DNA of 56,026 nucleotides from Bacilli bacterium (GTDB taxonomy: Bacteria > Bacillota_I > Bacilli_A > ML615J-28 > CAG-698): positions 1 to 56,026 of the forward strand of contig JAEDHQ010000002.1 in the NCBI GenBank assembly GCA_016296945.1, written 5' to 3'. The notes under the pieces are model-generated. The model worked only from the letters and a program-made list of their open reading frames with translations. It had not been told where the DNA came from and ran no database searches. The translations under genes and the position numbers were made by a program. This document shows, one piece after another, positions 25,583-34,902 of the stretch (the first letter of the stretch is position 1; the number at the start of each line of letters is the position of its first letter).

Positions 25583-25585
25583 ATT

Positions 25586-25633
25586 ATCCTAGCAAGATTG
25601 CTAATTATTTAGCACTCATGCTAGGTTTTTTTT
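25586..25633 (+). terminator. Nested-hairpin terminator
   Basis: The outer stem CCTAGCA (25588-25594) / TGCTAGG (25619-25625) encloses an inner stem TGCTAA / TTAGCA, followed by eight Ts. Confidence 0.8.
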
Positions 25634-25666
25634 CATATTTAGTAATATCTTTTCATATGATTAATT

Positions 25667-26428
25667 ATGAAAGAACAATACTTAAAAACAAATTTTGGAA
25701 AGATGTATTTATATTTATTAGATCGTAATAACAAAAAGACGATAGTTTGGCTTCATGGATGGGGTATGAGTGGAAAAGAGTTTAATAATTTTGGGGATGA
25801 ATTACTTGAATATAATCATCTGTTTTTAGATTTGATGGGATTTGGAAAGAGTGAAGAACCTTGTATCGCAATGACATTAGATGATTATGTATTAATCTTA
25901 AAAAATATTATCGAAACATTAGAATTAGAAGATATATATTTAGTTGGTCATTCATTTGGTGGAAGAATTGCCATTAGTTATGCTTCTCAATATCAAAATG
26001 AGTCCTTAAAAAAAGTATTTTTAGTTAGCGCTAAAGCATTTAAAAATAAAAGCATTACATGTAAACTAAAGATTATTAGATATAAAATAAAAAAGAAATT
26101 CTATTTTATCTTTAATAAAAAAAGATATCACCAATTAATTAATAATAGTGGTTCAAGTGATTACAAAAGTGCTACAAAAATAATGAAGGAGACTTTAAAA
26201 AATATTGTTAACAAGGATTTAAAAAAAGAGTTACAAGAAATTAATTGTAAATGTATTGTTTTAGGAAGTGTTAATGATAGAACTGTAGATTATCATGAAA
26301 CTTTAAAGATCTATCATGCACTTAAAATAAGCAAAATATATCCCTTTTATCAAGCAAATCATTTTTTATACAAGGAAGAAAGAACAAAATTTATCAAAAT
26401 ATTATATAAAGAATTAGGAAGTAATTAG
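25667..26428 (+). CDS. Alpha/beta hydrolase
   Basis: This 253-residue alpha/beta-fold hydrolase resembles MhpC/BioH-type enzymes. It has the oxyanion region IVWLHGWGMSG, the nucleophile elbow VGHSFGGRIA (Ser near residue 96), an acid in VNDRTVDYHE and the catalytic His in QANHFLYKEE. There is no signal peptide. It stands 1 nt ahead of a membrane MurF-like ligase and a D-Ala-D-Ala-type ligase, so a role in cell-wall precursor metabolism, for example hydrolysis of an ester or amide, is suggested by context only. Confidence 0.83.
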   Translation: MKEQYLKTNFGKMYLYLLDRNNKKTIVWLHGWGMSGKEFNNFGDELLEYNHLFLDLMGFGKSEEPCIAMTLDDYVLILKNIIETLELEDIYLVGHSFGGRIAISYASQYQNESLKKVFLVSAKAFKNKSITCKLKIIRYKIKKKFYFIFNKKRYHQLINNSGSSDYKSATKIMKETLKNIVNKDLKKELQEINCKCIVLGSVNDRTVDYHETLKIYHALKISKIYPFYQANHFLYKEERTKFIKILYKELGSN

Positions 26429-26429
26429 A

Positions 26430-27902
26430 ATGATTATATATTTTTTTCTTTCATTATTTTGTTTATATTATATTTTTCTTTATCTTCAAGAGTATCATTA
26501 TCATTTTTATGGATTTATTGAAATTATAAAAAAAGGATTAAAGGATAAACTTAGTTATATATTGTTAATTAGCTTTTTAGGATTAATACATTATGATTTT
26601 TCAACTTCTAAAATAATAAATTTAATAATTATAATTTGTTATTGTTTTTTTATTATATTAAAAATAGAAGAAAAACAAATCTTAAAACTTAAATTCACAA
26701 AAAGGATTATTAGAAACCTTTTTATAAATCTATTTTTCTATTTTTTGGGATATCTTTTCTTTTACCGTTTTGTTTGTTTATTGCCACTTCTATCTTTATT
26801 AATTTCTTTTATTTCTTTTTTAATATTAGTTCCGGTTGAGGAAATAATCAAAAAATATTATTATCATAAAGCAAGAAAAAAAATATCAAAAATAAATCCT
26901 TTAGTGATTGCAATTACAGGCAGTGCTGGTAAAACAAGTATCAAACATTTCTTATATCATATATTAAAAGAAAAATATCATTGCTTTATGACTAAAGGAT
27001 CTGTGAATACAGCAAATGGAATTGCAAAAGCAATTAATTTGGAAATGAATGATTTATGCGAAATTGCTATTATTGAGTGTGGTGTTAGTCATGTTAATGA
27101 TATAAGTGAAATATTAAAGATTATTAATTGCAATAAAGCAAATATGATTACTATTATAAGCACAATTTTTCCTCAACATTTAGAAACTATAAAAAGTTTT
27201 GATTTATTAGTCAAAGAAAAAGCAAAACTAGCTCAGGGTAAACTGCATATAGGTTTAAAAGGGATAATTAATGAATTATATAATAGTGATGCAAAAATAA
27301 CAAAAATAATTGGAATAGATCCATTTTTAATAGACTATAAAATAGGAAAATCATTTAAATTTAGTTTAGATAATAAGGAATATAATTATCAATGTAACGT
27401 TTTAGGAAGAAACAATATTACGAATATTTTATTCAGTATTACGATTGCTAGATTTCTTGGATTAAAAATGAAATATATTGAATCACGAGTAAGAACATTA
27501 GAAAATGTTAATAATCGATTAAAAATAAGAAAGTTAGAATCTTTTAATAAAATAATCATTGATGATAGTTTTAATAGTAATTTTAATGGTTTTTGGGATG
27601 CCTTAGAAGTATTAAGTTCATATAATGATAAAAGTTGTGTAATAACCCCAGGAATTGTAAGTGGTGGAAAATATATTAAAGAGTACAATCAGAAGATAGC
27701 TTTAAAGATAATGGAAGTAGCCGATAAATGCTTTTTAGTAGAAAGTGTTGTTAGTGGATATATTAAAGAAATATTTGATGAAAAGTTATATGATTATTAT
27801 TATGTTGCTAGTTTTCAAGAAGCATATAAAATGGCAATTGAAGATTATCAAGTAAATTCTATTTTAATTGAGAATGATATTCCAGATATCTATAAAAAAT
27901 AA
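26430..27902 (+). CDS. Membrane-anchored MurF-like Mur ligase
   Basis: This 490-residue protein has an N-terminal membrane domain of four to five helices (residues 1-140) fused to a Mur ligase. The ATP motif is ITGSAGKTSIKHF near residue 163. It also has SVNTANGIAKAIN, IIECGVSHVNDI, the Mur-ligase glycine loop VLGRNNITNILFS and IDDSFNSN, where MurF usually has DDAYNANP. MurF adds D-Ala-D-Ala to UDP-MurNAc-tripeptide in the cytosol and has no membrane part, so this is either a divergent MurF or a ligase acting on a lipid-linked precursor. The Ddl-like gene follows by 20 nt. Confidence 0.8.
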   Translation: MIIYFFLSLFCLYYIFLYLQEYHYHFYGFIEIIKKGLKDKLSYILLISFLGLIHYDFSTSKIINLIIIICYCFFIILKIEEKQILKLKFTKRIIRNLFINLFFYFLGYLFFYRFVCLLPLLSLLISFISFLILVPVEEIIKKYYYHKARKKISKINPLVIAITGSAGKTSIKHFLYHILKEKYHCFMTKGSVNTANGIAKAINLEMNDLCEIAIIECGVSHVNDISEILKIINCNKANMITIISTIFPQHLETIKSFDLLVKEKAKLAQGKLHIGLKGIINELYNSDAKITKIIGIDPFLIDYKIGKSFKFSLDNKEYNYQCNVLGRNNITNILFSITIARFLGLKMKYIESRVRTLENVNNRLKIRKLESFNKIIIDDSFNSNFNGFWDALEVLSSYNDKSCVITPGIVSGGKYIKEYNQKIALKIMEVADKCFLVESVVSGYIKEIFDEKLYDYYYVASFQEAYKMAIEDYQVNSILIENDIPDIYKK

Positions 27903-27922
27903 TAAAATGAAAGGATAATAAA

Positions 27923-29038
27923 ATGATAAATGTTTTAATTTTATTTGGAGGTAAATCAGTTGAGCATGATATTTCAATTATTACATACACACAAGTTATT
28001 TGTGCGATTGATTTAAAGAAATATAATGTGAAAAGTGTATATTTAGATCAAGATAATAATTTCTATTTATTAAAAAAAGACATTAAATTTGATGGAGATA
28101 TTAAAGATATAATTGACAAGAAGAATTTAATAAAGTGTTGTTTTAAAAAGAAATATCAAAAGAAAATCAATAAATATCTAGTCTATTGCAATAATTATCT
28201 TGTTGATGTTGTTATAAACTGTGTACATGGGAAAGGATTAGAAGATGGAACATTAAGTGGATATTTTGATTTATTAAATGTAAGCTATACTAATAGTAAT
28301 TTATTAAGTAGTTGTATTTTTCATAATAAATTTTATACAAAATTGATTTTAAATAAATATAATATCAAAACTATTGATTATGAATATATTACAAAATATG
28401 AATGGATTAATTATCAGCAAGAAACAATTAAAAGATTGAATAGATTTGGGGAGATGATTGTAAAACCATCTAATTTAGGATCTAGTGTAGGAGTAAATAT
28501 AGCTGATAAAACAAACATAATTCAAATGATTGATAATGGATTTTTGTATGATGATGGAATTATTGTAGAAAAAAAACTCAAGAGATTTTTAGAATATAAT
28601 CAAGCAGTATATAAAATAAATAATGAGCTTATAATTTCTAAAATTGAGGAAGTTAAGAACAATTCTAGTGTTTATGATTTTATTGATAAATACGAAAATA
28701 GCGATATAACACGAATTTGTCCTGCAAAGATAAGTAATCAGCTTCGCAATAAACTTACAAAAATAACAAAGAAAATCGGGCAAATAGCTAATTCTAAAGG
28801 AGTAATCAGAATAGATTATTTATACGATTTAGATGAAGAAATCATTTATTTAAATGAAATAAATGTGATACCAGGAGCTTTAAGTTTTTATTTGTTTGAA
28901 GCAAAAAATATTTATTTTCCATCTTTGATTGATGATTTAATTAAGGAAGCAATTAAAGATAACGAAAGACAAAATGAACTAGTTACAACATTTAAATCAA
29001 ATGTTTTAGAATCTAGAAAAAGAAATAAATTAAAATAA
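27923..29038 (+). CDS. ddl: D-alanine-D-alanine ligase family protein
   Basis: This 371-residue ATP-grasp ligase of the Ddl/Van family makes the D-Ala-D-Ala (or D-Ala-D-X) dipeptide for peptidoglycan. It has LFGGKSVEHDIS (catalytic Glu), the ATP-grasp core KPSNLGSSVGV, the omega-loop region VYDFIDKYENS, where standard Ddl has YDYEAKY, and the metal motif LNEINVIPGAL. The altered omega loop leaves the specificity at the second position open. Being next to a MurF-like ligase fits its role, since MurF uses the dipeptide. A terminator follows. Confidence 0.87.
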   Translation: MINVLILFGGKSVEHDISIITYTQVICAIDLKKYNVKSVYLDQDNNFYLLKKDIKFDGDIKDIIDKKNLIKCCFKKKYQKKINKYLVYCNNYLVDVVINCVHGKGLEDGTLSGYFDLLNVSYTNSNLLSSCIFHNKFYTKLILNKYNIKTIDYEYITKYEWINYQQETIKRLNRFGEMIVKPSNLGSSVGVNIADKTNIIQMIDNGFLYDDGIIVEKKLKRFLEYNQAVYKINNELIISKIEEVKNNSSVYDFIDKYENSDITRICPAKISNQLRNKLTKITKKIGQIANSKGVIRIDYLYDLDEEIIYLNEINVIPGALSFYLFEAKNIYFPSLIDDLIKEAIKDNERQNELVTTFKSNVLESRKRNKLK

Positions 29039-29063
29039 GCAAGGAGTTTTCTTTGCTTTTTTA
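29037..29063 (+). terminator. Terminator after ddl
   Basis: AAGCAA-GGA / TCT-TTGCTT hairpin with loop GTTT and a T-tail. Confidence 0.75.
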
Positions 29064-29136
29064 ATATTTTAGGATTGTTATCATTAATTGCATTTATCAA
29101 TTGATAAAAATAATACTTTTAAATTAGATAAAAAAG

Positions 29137-29145
29137 TGGTAAAAT
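29137..29145 (+). promoter_or_regulatory. Extended -10 of the tilS-hpt-ftsH-rqcP operon
   Basis: TGGTAAAAT at 29137-29145 is an extended -10 with a poor -35. It lies 27 nt before the tilS start. Confidence 0.4.
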
Positions 29146-29171
29146 AACTATATTGATTATATTGGTGGATT

Positions 29172-30557
29172 ATGGATACTTTATTAAGATTTTTTAAGAA
29201 ACACAATTTAGAATTTATTAATAAAACTTTTGTACTTGCTGTTTCAACGGGAATTGATTCATCAGTGCTATTAGATATGTTTATAAAATTTAGAAATGAG
29301 TTTAAGATAAATATTGTTATTGCACATGTTAATCATCATAGACGAGCACAATCAGAAATAGAAAAAGATTATATTATTAATTATGCGAAAGAAGAGAATA
29401 TTAAATGTGTAGTCAAAGACTTGTATTTTGAAAAAACAAATAATTTTCAAGAAGAAGCACGAAAGAGAAGATATATGTTTTTTGAAGAAGTCATAAAAGA
29501 AGTAAATGGTGATTATTTAGTTCTTGCTCACCATGCCACTGATAATACAGAAACTGTTTTGATGCGTATTCTTCGGGGTAGTTCTTTAAAAGGATATGCT
29601 GGAATTAATAGTTACAATAGCATCAATAAGAATGATTTAAAGTATCAAATTATTAGACCATTATTAGAATTAAGCCGCTCTCACATAAAGAAGTATCAAG
29701 AAGAGTATAATGTGAGATACTTTGATGATGAATCAAACTTTCATAATGATTATACAAGGAATCGGATTAGAAATAAAGTATTACCTGTATTAAGCAAGGA
29801 AACAAGTAATTTAGATCAAAAGATTTTAGAGTTCAGTAATACATTGTATCAAGCAAGTTTGATTATTGACAATAAAAGAGATGAAATCATTAGAAATAAA
29901 GTTATATTTGATGGAGATTTAATTAAATTTTCTCGTAGTGATTTCTATAAATTAGATAGTTTTATGCAGGAAGAAATATTGTTTGAATTATTAAAATGTT
30001 TTCAATTAAGTAAAGCAAATATTTTAGAATTGATCAAATTAATTTATAGTAAAAATAAGAATTATTATATTTGTTTTAAGAATTTATTTGGCTTCTCACT
30101 AAGTTATGATTTAGTCACTATAAATAAAAATGTAAATGAGAAAACTGAGGATAACTCATTAAAAGATTTTAGTTTAATTATTGATGATTTTGGGAAACAT
30201 ATAAATGAATCATATATTGTAAATGACACATTTAATATAAATGTAACTAAAATAGAGCAATTTGATATTACTAATTTATATCAAATGTGTTATAATATTG
30301 ATGATTTACCAATCACGATTCGCACAAGACGAGATGGAGATAGAATTAAGCTTAGTAATGGCTACAAAAAGGTTAATGATTTATTTATTGATTTAAAAAT
30401 AAGTAAAGAAGAACGAAATAATAAATTATTAGTTGTGGATAAAAATAATGAAATATTGATGATCTTTGGTCTTCGAAAAAGTGAAGTTTTAAAAAGTATT
30501 AAATTAAAGGAAGAAAACATTATAAAAATATCTTTAGAAGAAAATAGGAGAGTATAA
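29172..30557 (+). CDS. tilS: tRNA(Ile)-lysidine synthase
   Basis: TilS converts C34 of tRNA-Ile(CAU) to lysidine so that it reads AUA, a frequent codon in this AT-rich genome. The 461-residue protein has the PP-loop at AVSTGIDSSVL (the usual SGGxDS with Thr in place of the first Gly), IAHVNHHRR, LAHHATDNTETVLMRILRG and DESNFHNDYTRNRIR, plus the C-terminal TilS domain with TRRDGDRIKL. GGTGGA precedes the ATG. tilS-hpt-ftsH is a conserved Firmicutes order. Confidence 0.95.
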   Translation: MDTLLRFFKKHNLEFINKTFVLAVSTGIDSSVLLDMFIKFRNEFKINIVIAHVNHHRRAQSEIEKDYIINYAKEENIKCVVKDLYFEKTNNFQEEARKRRYMFFEEVIKEVNGDYLVLAHHATDNTETVLMRILRGSSLKGYAGINSYNSINKNDLKYQIIRPLLELSRSHIKKYQEEYNVRYFDDESNFHNDYTRNRIRNKVLPVLSKETSNLDQKILEFSNTLYQASLIIDNKRDEIIRNKVIFDGDLIKFSRSDFYKLDSFMQEEILFELLKCFQLSKANILELIKLIYSKNKNYYICFKNLFGFSLSYDLVTINKNVNEKTEDNSLKDFSLIIDDFGKHINESYIVNDTFNINVTKIEQFDITNLYQMCYNIDDLPITIRTRRDGDRIKLSNGYKKVNDLFIDLKISKEERNNKLLVVDKNNEILMIFGLRKSEVLKSIKLKEENIIKISLEENRRV

Positions 30558-30561
30558 AATT

Positions 30562-31101
30562 ATGGAAAACTTTATTGAAGAAGTTGTTTTATCAAATGAA
30601 GAAATCGTTAGAATATGTGAAAAAATAGGAAAACAAATTACAGAAGATTATCAAAATAAAAATCCATTATTAGTTGGTTTATTAAAAGGAAGTGTTCCTT
30701 TTATGGCAGAACTAATGAAACATATAAAATGCGATATGGAAATTGATTTTATGGAAGTATCTAGTTATGCAGGAGTAAATTCAACTGGTGCTGTTACAAT
30801 CTTAAAGGATGTAAAAGCAGATATTCGTGGTCGTGATATTATTTTAGTTGAAGATATCGTTGATACAGGATTAACAATTCAAGAAGTGATTAATTTTTTA
30901 GGCAGTCGTGGTGCACGCAGTATCGAAATTGCAACACTACTTGATAAACCAGCTGGACGTACTGTGAAGTGTCAAATTCCTAAATATATTGGTTTGGAAA
31001 TTGAACCAAAATTCGTTGTTGGATTTGGTTTGGATTATAATCAAAAATATCGTAATTTACCATATGTGGGCGTTTTAAAACGTTGGGTTTATGAAAAATA
31101 A
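30562..31101 (+). CDS. hpt: Hypoxanthine phosphoribosyltransferase
   Basis: Hpt salvages hypoxanthine and guanine with PRPP to IMP and GMP. The 179-residue product matches the family length and has LLKGSVPFMAEL, the mobile-loop region MEVSSYAG and the PRPP-binding motif ILVEDIVDTGLTIQ. It starts 4 nt after tilS and continues into ftsH. Confidence 0.96.
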   Translation: MENFIEEVVLSNEEIVRICEKIGKQITEDYQNKNPLLVGLLKGSVPFMAELMKHIKCDMEIDFMEVSSYAGVNSTGAVTILKDVKADIRGRDIILVEDIVDTGLTIQEVINFLGSRGARSIEIATLLDKPAGRTVKCQIPKYIGLEIEPKFVVGFGLDYNQKYRNLPYVGVLKRWVYEK

Positions 31102-31121
31102 GATAGAGGTGTAGAATTAGA

Positions 31122-33155
31122 ATGAATAACAATCAAAACAAAAATAAAAAACCAATTCAAAAGAAGTCATATCTTGGTTTAATAGTAATTTCTATTATCT
31201 TATTCATTGGTGTTTGGGTATTTATTAGCCAATACGTTAGCCAAGCAGATGAATTGACAAGCCAAGATTTTTGGACTTATTTAGATAATAACCAAATTGA
31301 ATCAATGAAGGTTCAACCTGCTGGTGGAAATAATTCTGATGATTATGTTATTAGCGGTAAGTATATTGATGAAAATGGTAATGTTAGAAAGTATGAAATT
31401 ATTTATCCAAAGAACATTATTGATGAAAAGATCTTTGATCCAGAAGGTGATTACCACCATTTAGTAAAAACTAATGTGGTAAGATTAGTAACTATTAATT
31501 GGTTAGATATAATATTAATTGTTGGCCCAATCATCTTATTAGTAATTGGATTAGTTTTTATTTTTAAAAATGCTGGTAACTCAAATAAACAAGCATTTGA
31601 TTTTGCAAAGAACCGTGCTCGTTTAAGTCGTCGTACAGATAAGACATTTAATGATGTTGCTGGTTGTGAAGAGGAAAAAGAAGAACTTGTAGAAATAATT
31701 GATTTCTTAAAGAATCCAAGAAAATACCAAGAAATTGGGGCAAGAATTCCAAAAGGTGTTTTACTAGTAGGGCCTCCAGGAACAGGAAAGACTTTACTTG
31801 CGAAAGCTGTTGCTGGGGAAGCAAAAGTTCCATTCTATTCAATTTCCGGTAGTGACTTTGTAGAAATGTTTGTTGGTGTTGGTGCTAGTCGTGTTCGTGA
31901 TATGTTTAAGACAGCTAAACAAAATGCTCCATGTATTGTTTTTATCGATGAAATCGATGCGGTTGGTCGTCAACGTGGTGCTGGTTTAGGTGGTGGTCAT
32001 GATGAACGTGAACAAACATTAAACCAATTACTAGTTGAAATGGATGGTTTTGCCGAAAACAGTGGTGTTATTGTTATGGCTGCTACAAACCGTGTTGATA
32101 TTTTAGACCCTGCATTGTTACGTCCAGGTCGTTTTGACCGTCATATTCGTATCAGTAATCCTGATGTTAATGGACGTACTGCAATCTTAAAAGTACATGC
32201 TCGTAATAAGAAATTATCACCAAAGATTAATTTAGAAGATATTTCTCGCCGTACTCCTGGATTTAGTGGTGCTGATTTAGAAAACTTACTTAATGAAGCA
32301 GCATTATTAGCAGCTAGAGAAAATCGCCGTGAGATTAAGATTTATGATATCGATGAAGCAATTGACCGTGTAATGATGGGACCTGCTAAGAAGAGTAGAA
32401 AATATACTGAACAAGAAAAAGAAATGGTTTCATATCATGAAGCAGGACATGCTGTCATTGGTGTAATTTTCAAAAATGCGCAAACAGTTCAAAAAGTTAC
32501 TATTGTCCCACGTGGTGATGCTGGTGGTTACACAATGATGACTCCAGATGAAGAATTATACAACTACACAAAACAAGCATTAAAAGAGACTATTACTGGT
32601 TTACTTGGTGGTAGAGTAGCTGAAGAAATTATGACTAGCGATATTACTACTGGTGCATATGATGATATCAAACGCGCAACAAAAATTGCTCGTGCAATGG
32701 TAGCAGAATATGGTATGAGTGATTTAGGACCAGTTCAATATGAAGAAGGAAATCATTCAATCTTCTTAGGTCGTGACTATATGAACGAAAAGAATTTCTC
32801 TGATCAAGTTGCATTAGAAATCGACCGTGAAGTTCGTCGCATCATTGATGAATGTTATAATGAAGCTCACCGTGTTTTAGAAGAAAATAAAGAATTATTA
32901 GAAAATATTGCAAAACACTTACGTGAAATCGAAACACTTACAAAAGAAGACATTTACGAAATTGTTAATACTGGTAAGTTAGAATGGTGGGAAAAGAAGA
33001 AAGCAAAAGAAGAAGCTAAGAACATTGCTTTAGAAAAAGAAAAAGAATTACAAGAAATTTATCAAAAACAATTAGAAGCAATGAAAGAAGCTCGTTCTCA
33101 AAAAGAAAATTCGACAGATGATAATAAAGACAATAAAGAAGGTAATGATCAATAA
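31122..33155 (+). CDS. ftsH: ATP-dependent zinc metalloprotease FtsH
   Basis: FtsH is the membrane AAA+ protease that degrades misfolded membrane and regulatory proteins. The 677-residue protein has two membrane helices (about 20-36 and 129-148) around an extracellular domain. It then has Walker A GPPGTGKT at residues 217-224, Walker B IVFIDEIDA, the second region of homology ending RPGRFDR, the zinc motif HEAGH at 439-443 and a charged C-terminal tail rich in K, E and N. It overlaps rqcP by 1 nt. Confidence 0.97.
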   Translation: MNNNQNKNKKPIQKKSYLGLIVISIILFIGVWVFISQYVSQADELTSQDFWTYLDNNQIESMKVQPAGGNNSDDYVISGKYIDENGNVRKYEIIYPKNIIDEKIFDPEGDYHHLVKTNVVRLVTINWLDIILIVGPIILLVIGLVFIFKNAGNSNKQAFDFAKNRARLSRRTDKTFNDVAGCEEEKEELVEIIDFLKNPRKYQEIGARIPKGVLLVGPPGTGKTLLAKAVAGEAKVPFYSISGSDFVEMFVGVGASRVRDMFKTAKQNAPCIVFIDEIDAVGRQRGAGLGGGHDEREQTLNQLLVEMDGFAENSGVIVMAATNRVDILDPALLRPGRFDRHIRISNPDVNGRTAILKVHARNKKLSPKINLEDISRRTPGFSGADLENLLNEAALLAARENRREIKIYDIDEAIDRVMMGPAKKSRKYTEQEKEMVSYHEAGHAVIGVIFKNAQTVQKVTIVPRGDAGGYTMMTPDEELYNYTKQALKETITGLLGGRVAEEIMTSDITTGAYDDIKRATKIARAMVAEYGMSDLGPVQYEEGNHSIFLGRDYMNEKNFSDQVALEIDREVRRIIDECYNEAHRVLEENKELLENIAKHLREIETLTKEDIYEIVNTGKLEWWEKKKAKEEAKNIALEKEKELQEIYQKQLEAMKEARSQKENSTDDNKDNKEGNDQ

Positions 33156-33418
33156 TGCGCGTTGATAAATTTTTGAAAGTATCACGACTTATTAAAAGAA
33201 GAAGTGTTGCCAAGGAAGCATCTGTTGATGCAAAGATCATTGTCAATGGAAAAATTGCAAAACCAAGTACTGATCTAAAAGTAGGCGATATTATTGAAAT
33301 TAATTATTATCGTAGTATTTTAAAAGTAAGAGTAAAAGCAATGCTTAATTCTTCAAAAAAAGATGATGCTTTAGAAATGTATGATATTCTAGAAGTTATC
33401 GAAAAAAATAACGAATAA
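33155..33418 (+). CDS. rqcP: RqcP (YabO), S4-domain ribosome quality-control factor
   Basis: RqcP is a small S4-domain protein of the Hsp15 type that works with RqcH in C-terminal alanine tailing on stalled 50S subunits. The 87-residue product begins MRVDKFLKVSRLIKRR, the S4 RNA-binding motif, and has VNGKIAKPSTDLKVGD in the loop. In Bacillus the gene precedes yabP, yabQ and divIC. Here yabPQ are found about 13 kb away on the other strand. The ATG overlaps the ftsH stop. Confidence 0.93.
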   Translation: MRVDKFLKVSRLIKRRSVAKEASVDAKIIVNGKIAKPSTDLKVGDIIEINYYRSILKVRVKAMLNSSKKDDALEMYDILEVIEKNNE

Positions 33419-33426
33419 AAAAAGCT

Positions 33427-33457
33427 AAAGATTCTAGATGATTCTAGAATCTTTTTT
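33427..33457 (+). terminator. Terminator of the tilS-rqcP operon
   Basis: A perfect 12-bp stem, AAAGATTCTAGA (33427-33438) / TCTAGAATCTTT (33443-33454), with loop TGAT and a T-tail. Confidence 0.85.
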
Positions 33458-33531
33458 GCATTAGTGTAATGAGTTTATAAAAGATTAATGCAGATTATAA
33501 ATATATATTATATTTTTTGATATTATATTAC

Positions 33532-33560
33532 TTAACAAAATATAAATAATATGATAAAAT
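33532..33560 (+). promoter_or_regulatory. Promoter of the GH4 operon
   Basis: TTAACA at 33532-33537, a 17-nt spacer and an extended -10 (TGA then TAAAAT at 33555-33560). Confidence 0.6.
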
Positions 33561-33602
33561 AATAAAAAATATGAATTAATAAAAAAAATGTGAGGTATTA
33601 AA

Positions 33603-34901
33603 ATGAGTGGAAACAAAGAATTAAAAATTGCAATTATTGGTGCTGGTAGTACATATACTCCAGAATTAATAGAAGGGATAATTAATAAGCACCAAACTCT
33701 TCCAGTTAGAAAATTATATCTAATGGATATTGAAGAAAGAAAGTTAAATATCGTTGGTGGCTTATGTAAACGAATGGTTGAACACGCAAAGATTAATTGT
33801 GAAGTTATTTTATCTACTGATTTAGATGAGTCAATAACAGGAGCTAGTTTTGTATGTGCACAAATTCGTGTTGGTAAACTTCCTGCTCGTGTTCTTGATG
33901 AAAAGATTCCTCTTAAATATGATTTAATAGGTCAAGAAACAAATGGAATTGGTGGTTTCTTTAAAGGAATGCGTACGATTCCTGCAATTATGAATATAGT
34001 TCATCGTATGGAAATATTATGTCCTGATGCATGGTTAATTAATTTTAGTAATCCTTCGGGAATGATTGCGGAAGCAGTATTAAATAATAGTAAAATTAAA
34101 ATGATGGGATTATGTAATGTTCCAATTAATACAATTGATGGATTAAAGAAAAAAATGGATTTACCTAATGCGGAAGTTGAATATGTAGGCTTAAATCACT
34201 TAGCATGGATTACATCAATTCGTCAAGATGGTATTGATTATTTACAAAAAGCAATTGATGAAGGAGTAAATGGTGCCGTAATGCAAAATATCCCACAAAC
34301 TTCTTTCTCTCATGATTTAATTAAGTCAATTGGGGCTATTCCAACATCATATTTAATTTATTACTATTTCCGTGATGCTCAACTAAAAAAAGCTAAGGAA
34401 GCTGAAAAGTGCCGTGGTGAATTATGTATGGAAATTGAAGAACAATTATTAGAAATCTATTCTAATAGTGAAGTCAATACTAAACCTGAATTATTAAGTA
34501 AGCGCGGTGGAGCTCGTTATAGCGAAGTTGCTATTAATCTGATTGACTCAATTTATAATGATACAAATGATATTCAAGTCGTTAATGTCTTAAACAATGG
34601 GGCAATTCCATTTATGGCTGATAATGATGCTGTTGAAGTTTGTGCTCGTATTGGTCGTGACGGGGCTAAAGTTATTAAAACAAATTGTAACAATGAACAT
34701 ATCAAAGATTATATGTTAATGATGAAAGCATATGAAAAGCATGCAGTTAATGCTGCATTAACTGGCAATGAAGATGAAGCAATTAGAGCATTATTGATTA
34801 ATCCATTAGTTGGGGATTATAATAAATTAAAACCAGCTTACGATGAATTAAAAGAAGCTCATAAAGCATTTCTTCCTCAATTCTTTAAGGATGTAAAATA
34901 A
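33603..34901 (+). CDS. GH4 family 6-phospho-glycosidase
   Basis: This 432-residue family 4 glycoside hydrolase uses NAD+ and a divalent metal with a redox-assisted mechanism, typically on 6-phospho-beta-glucosides. It shows the Rossmann motif IIGAGSTYTPELIEG, IGQETNGIGGFFKGMRTIP, INFSNPSGMIAEAV, the metal-binding Cys in LCNVPINT and GLNHLAWI. GAGG precedes the start. The next gene, 1 nt downstream, is a sugar kinase. No phosphotransferase-system gene is in the window, so the sugar phosphate may be formed by that kinase or by an unlinked importer. Confidence 0.92.
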   Translation: MSGNKELKIAIIGAGSTYTPELIEGIINKHQTLPVRKLYLMDIEERKLNIVGGLCKRMVEHAKINCEVILSTDLDESITGASFVCAQIRVGKLPARVLDEKIPLKYDLIGQETNGIGGFFKGMRTIPAIMNIVHRMEILCPDAWLINFSNPSGMIAEAVLNNSKIKMMGLCNVPINTIDGLKKKMDLPNAEVEYVGLNHLAWITSIRQDGIDYLQKAIDEGVNGAVMQNIPQTSFSHDLIKSIGAIPTSYLIYYYFRDAQLKKAKEAEKCRGELCMEIEEQLLEIYSNSEVNTKPELLSKRGGARYSEVAINLIDSIYNDTNDIQVVNVLNNGAIPFMADNDAVEVCARIGRDGAKVIKTNCNNEHIKDYMLMMKAYEKHAVNAALTGNEDEAIRALLINPLVGDYNKLKPAYDELKEAHKAFLPQFFKDVK

Positions 34902-34902
34902 G

